Positions 5,980 through 7,771 of a stretch of 7,771 bases of DNA are shown piece after piece. Below the pieces are notes generated by a model, which saw only the letters and a list, made by a program, of their open reading frames with translations, ran no database searches and had not been told where the DNA came from. Origin of the DNA: Gammaproteobacteria bacterium (GTDB lineage Bacteria > Pseudomonadota > Gammaproteobacteria > Steroidobacterales > Rariloculaceae); the NCBI GenBank assembly GCA_016927175.1, contig JAFGNC010000099.1, forward strand, positions 1-7,771, in the 5' to 3' direction. Each line of letters opens with the position of its first letter. Within the stretch, counting starts at the first letter, position 1. The translations under genes were made by a program, and so were the position numbers.

Positions 5980-6837
5980 TCAGCCGCCGAGCGAGCTCTT
6001 CAGCGCCTCGACGTCGTCCTGATGCTGACTCAGGATCTCTATGACGCTGCTGCCTTTCGCGGCGGTAAGCCGCCGCACGGCCGGGCACGCCGCAGCGTCG
6101 AGCTCCGCGTCCACGGCGGCCAGCGCCTTCGCGGCGATCAGCACGTCCGTCAGCGACTCCGGGCCCTCGAGCTCGGCGTCGAAGTCGTCCTGATGCTCCA
6201 CCGCGTGCTGAATCGCTTCCGGCAGGCCCCACTTGTCGAGAATGGCCTTGCCGATCGCGGCCTGCCAGCCGCTCGCGACGTCGCGGATGTCGACGTCCGG
6301 ATGGAACAGGGTGAAGTCTTCCGAACCCTCTGCCCGCATGACGATGTACAGGCGGCCGAGCCCGTGCAGCAGCCCCGCGAGCAGAGCCTGGTCGGCGTTG
6401 AGCCGCGTGCAGCGCCGGGCCAGCACGTGGCAGACGGCGGCCAGATGCAGGCTTTCGCGCCAGATCGCCTCGATCTCGCCGCGGCCGGCGTCGGAGTAGA
6501 CGTCGCGCTTGCGCAGCTGACGCATTGCGAACGCGACCGCGATCGTGCGCACCATATTCATGCCGAGCCGGGTCACGGCGTTGCGCAGGTCCGTGATCTC
6601 CTTGTCGGCCGGCTTGAAAGCGACGGAGTTCGCCGTGCGCAGCACCTCGGCGGCCAGCGCGGGGTCGGAGCCGAGGATCGCCACGATGTCCTGGGCGCTC
6701 GAGTCGGGCGACTGCAGCGCCTTCTGGATGCGAAGCACGGCGTCGGGGAAGGCCGGCAGGTCGAGCCGATCCTCCTTCAGATCTTCCGCAAGCTGCTCGA
6801 CGAAGCTGAAGCCTGCTGCGTGCGCGGTCGTCGACAT
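5980..6837 (-). CDS. HDOD-domain signalling protein
   Basis: The product (285 residues) is a stand-alone HDOD domain, a degenerate relative of HD phosphohydrolases used in bacterial signalling and regulation rather than proven catalysis. After a ~25-residue N-terminus the domain runs ~26-220: LPAFPDAVLRIQKAL (27-41), DIVAILGSDPALAAEVLRTA (50-69) with the following NSVAF, NAVTRLGMNMVRTIAVAFAM (86-105) and LLAGLLHGLGRLY (152-164). Where HD enzymes have HD, this protein has His158-Gly159, so metal-dependent hydrolysis is unlikely. The C-terminus (~221-285) is helical and unassigned. The start is supported by AGGAGGG (plus-strand 6842-6848) four bases before the ATG. It converges on the flagellar run and lies 161 nt downstream of the pilZ gene on the same strand, possibly as one transcript. 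The substrate, ligand and partner cannot be told. Confidence 0.9.
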   Translation of the reverse strand: MSTTAHAAGFSFVEQLAEDLKEDRLDLPAFPDAVLRIQKALQSPDSSAQDIVAILGSDPALAAEVLRTANSVAFKPADKEITDLRNAVTRLGMNMVRTIAVAFAMRQLRKRDVYSDAGRGEIEAIWRESLHLAAVCHVLARRCTRLNADQALLAGLLHGLGRLYIVMRAEGSEDFTLFHPDVDIRDVASGWQAAIGKAILDKWGLPEAIQHAVEHQDDFDAELEGPESLTDVLIAAKALAAVDAELDAAACPAVRRLTAAKGSSVIEILSQHQDDVEALKSSLGG

Positions 6838-6998
6838 GGATCCCTCCTCGGCCGGTCACAGTACGAGCCGTTAGCCCGTTGTCGGCAGGCCTTTCGGGAA
6901 CTTGAGCCGCGCGGGAGGGGCGGCGGCCCGTCGGAAGGGGCGCCGCCGGCGTGCCGGGGGGCGGGTTCCGGGGCCGGGCGGGAGTGGCGCGGGCCCGG

Positions 6999-7286
6999 TC
7001 AGGCGCTCGGCTGCAGGCGCGAGCGCCGCTGCATCATCAGGCCGGCGCCGCCTTCGTTGACGTGGGCCACGACGGCCTTGCGGCGGTGCAGGCGCACGAC
7101 GTCGTTCAGGTTCACGGCGAAGACGAGGTTGACCACGGTACCTGCCGGCAGTCCGAGCGCCTCGATCTCGAGAAAAACTCCCATGGCAGAAAGGTTTCTC
7201 GCCCGACAACGCTGAAACCGACCGCCCGGTACCGACAGATAGACCGTGGTCGAAACTTTGCTTCTTTCCAGTAGACGGCGTTCCAT
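6999..7286 (-). CDS. Minimal PilZ-domain protein, probable c-di-GMP receptor
   Basis: This is a 95-residue protein consisting of a single PilZ domain. Both halves of the c-di-GMP-binding signature are present: RxxxR as R4-LLE-R8, and (D/N)xSxxG as NLSAMG (31-36) in RARNLSAMGVFLEIE. Beta-rich segments follow (VVNLVFAVNL, AVVAHVNEGGAGLMMQ), ending the barrel near residue 85. Members of this family change shape on binding c-di-GMP and act on motility, pili or polysaccharide targets; which applies here is unknown. The start is supported by AGAGG (plus-strand 7296-7300) nine bases upstream. A TATAAG-containing palindrome lies 15 bases upstream of the ATG. Nearness to stator and chemotaxis genes fits a motility role, but the gene is in a separate, convergent unit. 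Confidence 0.9.
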   Translation of the reverse strand: MERRLLERSKVSTTVYLSVPGGRFQRCRARNLSAMGVFLEIEALGLPAGTVVNLVFAVNLNDVVRLHRRKAVVAHVNEGGAGLMMQRRSRLQPSA

Positions 7287-7300
7287 CCGCTAGCGCCTCT

Positions 7301-7308
7301 CTTATAAG
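7301..7308 (-). promoter_or_regulatory. Possible -10 element for pilZ (palindromic CTTATAAG)
   Basis: CTTATAAG reads TATAAG on both strands, five of six matches to the sigma70 -10 consensus, in otherwise GC-rich DNA. On the minus strand it sits just upstream of the pilZ Shine-Dalgarno. At a 17-nt spacing the -35 would be GCGCGA, which is poor, so an activator or another sigma factor could be involved. This rests on the -10 match alone. Confidence 0.35.
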
Positions 7309-7357
7309 TTTTAGCCCCGCCCCTCGCGCATGGGCGAAGAATGCCCCGCGGCCCGTC

Positions 7358-7376
7358 AAAATCAAGGCTTGATTTT
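7358..7376. repeat. 19-bp AT-rich palindrome, possible operator or short hairpin
   Basis: AAAATCAAG at 7358-7366 and CTTGATTTT at 7368-7376 are perfect reverse complements around a single base. An island this AT-rich is conspicuous here. It resembles a dimeric regulator's binding site more than a terminator, since no gene on the plus strand ends just before it. As RNA it could form an 8-bp stem with a GGC loop. The half-site order ATCAA-N3-TTGAT is not the FNR/Anr order TTGAT-N4-ATCAA. Confidence 0.6.
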
Positions 7377-7387
7377 CAGGGGGCGCC

Positions 7388-7546
7388 ATGGCTCCCGCAG
7401 ACCCTCGGCGGCTGCTCGACGTATCGTGGAGTACGCCGGAAGCGCCGCGCGCCGCGGCGCCCGGCCCGCGTGGGGCCGACGAGAGCGGGCGAGCTTATGT
7501 TCATTCGCCAGCGCGCGCGACGATGGCGAAGCTGTCGCCGGTCTAG
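7388..7546 (+). CDS. Weak candidate small ORF (52 codons)
   Basis: An ATG preceded by AGGGGG (7378-7383, four bases upstream) opens 52 codons ending in TAG, twelve bases after the AT-rich palindrome. The predicted peptide starts MAPADPRRLLDVSWSTPEAP, is Ala/Pro/Arg-rich and shows no domain or membrane helix. About 75% GC at third positions is below that of the real genes here. I do not recognise it. The ribosome-site-like sequence and nearby palindrome are the only positive signs. Confidence 0.15.
   Translation: MAPADPRRLLDVSWSTPEAPRAAAPGPRGADESGRAYVHSPARATMAKLSPV
7442..7460. repeat. Perfect GC-rich hairpin
   Basis: GCGCCGCG (7442-7449) and CGCGGCGC (7453-7460) pair perfectly over 8 bp with a 3-nt loop. 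Every base pair is G-C, so it would be very stable as RNA. No T tract follows. It may block transcription reading towards the tRNA gene, or be chance in GC-rich DNA. Confidence 0.4.
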
Positions 7547-7645
7547 TATCTTAAGCGCGGCGCCGCTGCCGGGTGCCCTGACGAAGTCGATCTCCGAGCC
7601 GGTCTCGTCCGGTCCGCGCTTTCGACTGCTCGATCGTTGTGTCAG

Positions 7646-7674
7646 TTGACACTCCCACGGTCAGGCCAGACAAT
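7646..7674 (+). promoter_or_regulatory. Sigma70-type promoter for tRNA-Tyr
   Basis: A perfect -35 TTGACA (7646-7651) is followed after 17 bp by GACAAT (7669-7674), four of six matches to the -10 consensus. Initiation is expected near 7681, about ten bases before the tRNA. The GC-rich stretch directly after the -10 (CCCGG) resembles the discriminators of stringently controlled stable-RNA promoters. The -35 is embedded in the dyad GTGTCA-GT-TGACAC (7639-7652). Confidence 0.75.
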
Positions 7675-7691
7675 ACCCGGCTTATGTCCGC

Positions 7692-7771
7692 GGAGGGGTA
7701 CCCAAGCGGTCAACGGGGGCAGACTGTAAATCTGCTGGCTATGCCTTCGTAGGTTCGAATCCTACCCCCTC
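7692..7771 (+). tRNA. tRNA-Tyr (anticodon GUA), last bases beyond the window
   Basis: A class II tRNA reading UAU/UAC. The acceptor 5' strand GGAGGGG (7692-7698) pairs with CCCCTC at 7766-7771; the seventh base, discriminator and any encoded CCA fall outside the window. The anticodon arm is GCAGA / CTGTAAA / TCTGC (7719-7735), with GTA at 7726-7728. A long variable arm (7736-7748) and the T arm GTAGG-TTCGAAT-CCTAC (7749-7765) follow. The sequence is close to E. coli tRNA-Tyr. In many Gammaproteobacteria this gene leads a Tyr-Gly-Thr-tuf cluster; whether that holds here lies off the window. Confidence 0.97.

Larger units (their letters stand above)
7287..7691. other. 405-nt intergenic region between pilZ and tRNA-Tyr
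   Basis: No confident protein gene lies here. The stretch holds the pilZ leader and its probable -10, an AT-rich palindrome, a GC-rich hairpin, a weak 52-codon ORF candidate and the tRNA-Tyr promoter. Longer open frames on the plus strand (from 7330 and 7341) give Arg/Ser-rich products without recognisable domains and are probably chance in this GC-rich DNA. Confidence 0.7.

Noticed and set aside
5857..7215. Long plus-strand open frame (452 codons) opposite the HDOD and pilZ genes
   Set aside because: The minus-strand products match known domains with good ribosome sites. The plus frame is His/Arg/Ala/Gln-rich without any domain, as expected for the complement of a GC-rich gene.
7358..7376. 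FNR/Anr binding site
   Set aside because: The half-sites are in the opposite order (ATCAA-N3-TTGAT rather than TTGAT-N4-ATCAA).
7341..7649. Plus-strand 102-codon and 74-codon frames (from 7341 and 7330) upstream of the tRNA
   Set aside because: They are Arg/Ser/Pro-rich with no domain and no convincing ribosome site. The longer one runs into the tRNA -35 promoter element.
1..7771. CRISPR arrays, insertion sequences or prophage
   Set aside because: No spaced direct repeats, transposase sequence or phage genes are seen. Base composition stays uniform apart from the short AT-rich islands upstream of pilZ and of the tRNA.

Overview
The window is very GC-rich DNA with strongly GC-biased third codon positions. 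The gene order cheA, motC, motD, parC, parP, cheW, DUF2802 is the distal part of a polar-flagellar chemotaxis cluster of the kind found in Pseudomonas and other Gammaproteobacteria. A high-GC gammaproteobacterium with polar flagellation is the best reading. Genus cannot be told from this piece.

Layout. Positions 1-5927 (+) hold a tightly packed, probably co-transcribed run. It begins inside cheA, whose P1 phosphorylation site lies off the window. It continues with the stator pair motC/motD, the orphan ParA-type ATPase parC, its partner parP, the adaptor cheW, a possible 66-codon basic ORF, and a membrane-anchored DUF2802 protein. Several junctions overlap (ATGA, GTGA, an 11-nt overlap, TGATG), pointing to translational coupling. 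A hairpin at 5929-5956 separates this run from a convergent pair on the minus strand: an HDOD-domain protein (5980-6837) and, upstream of it, a minimal PilZ domain with a complete c-di-GMP-binding signature (6999-7286). Positions 7287-7691 carry no confident gene. They hold a TATAAG palindrome just upstream of pilZ, a striking 19-bp AT-rich palindrome, a strong GC hairpin, and a good sigma70-type promoter for a tRNA-Tyr(GUA), which is cut off by the window end.

How the parts fit. CheA and CheW are core signalling-array proteins. ParC and ParP are known in Vibrio and Pseudomonas to place and retain polar arrays, with ParP contacting both ParC and CheA. MotC/MotD form a stator unit. The DUF2802 protein is a regular neighbour of unknown role. 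HDOD and PilZ proteins are often regulatory, and the PilZ protein gives a plausible but unproven c-di-GMP link to the motility genes next door.

Most notable points: cheB is missing from its usual slot between cheA and motC, where a 14-codon ORF sits with overlaps at both ends. The CheA linker lacks room for a P2 domain but carries two similar short acidic-hydrophobic motifs. ParP looks shortened in the middle of its CheW-like domain. An uncharacterised basic ORF appears coupled to the DUF2802 gene. None of these is proof of a new system; the window is mainly a recognisable flagellar/chemotaxis locus.
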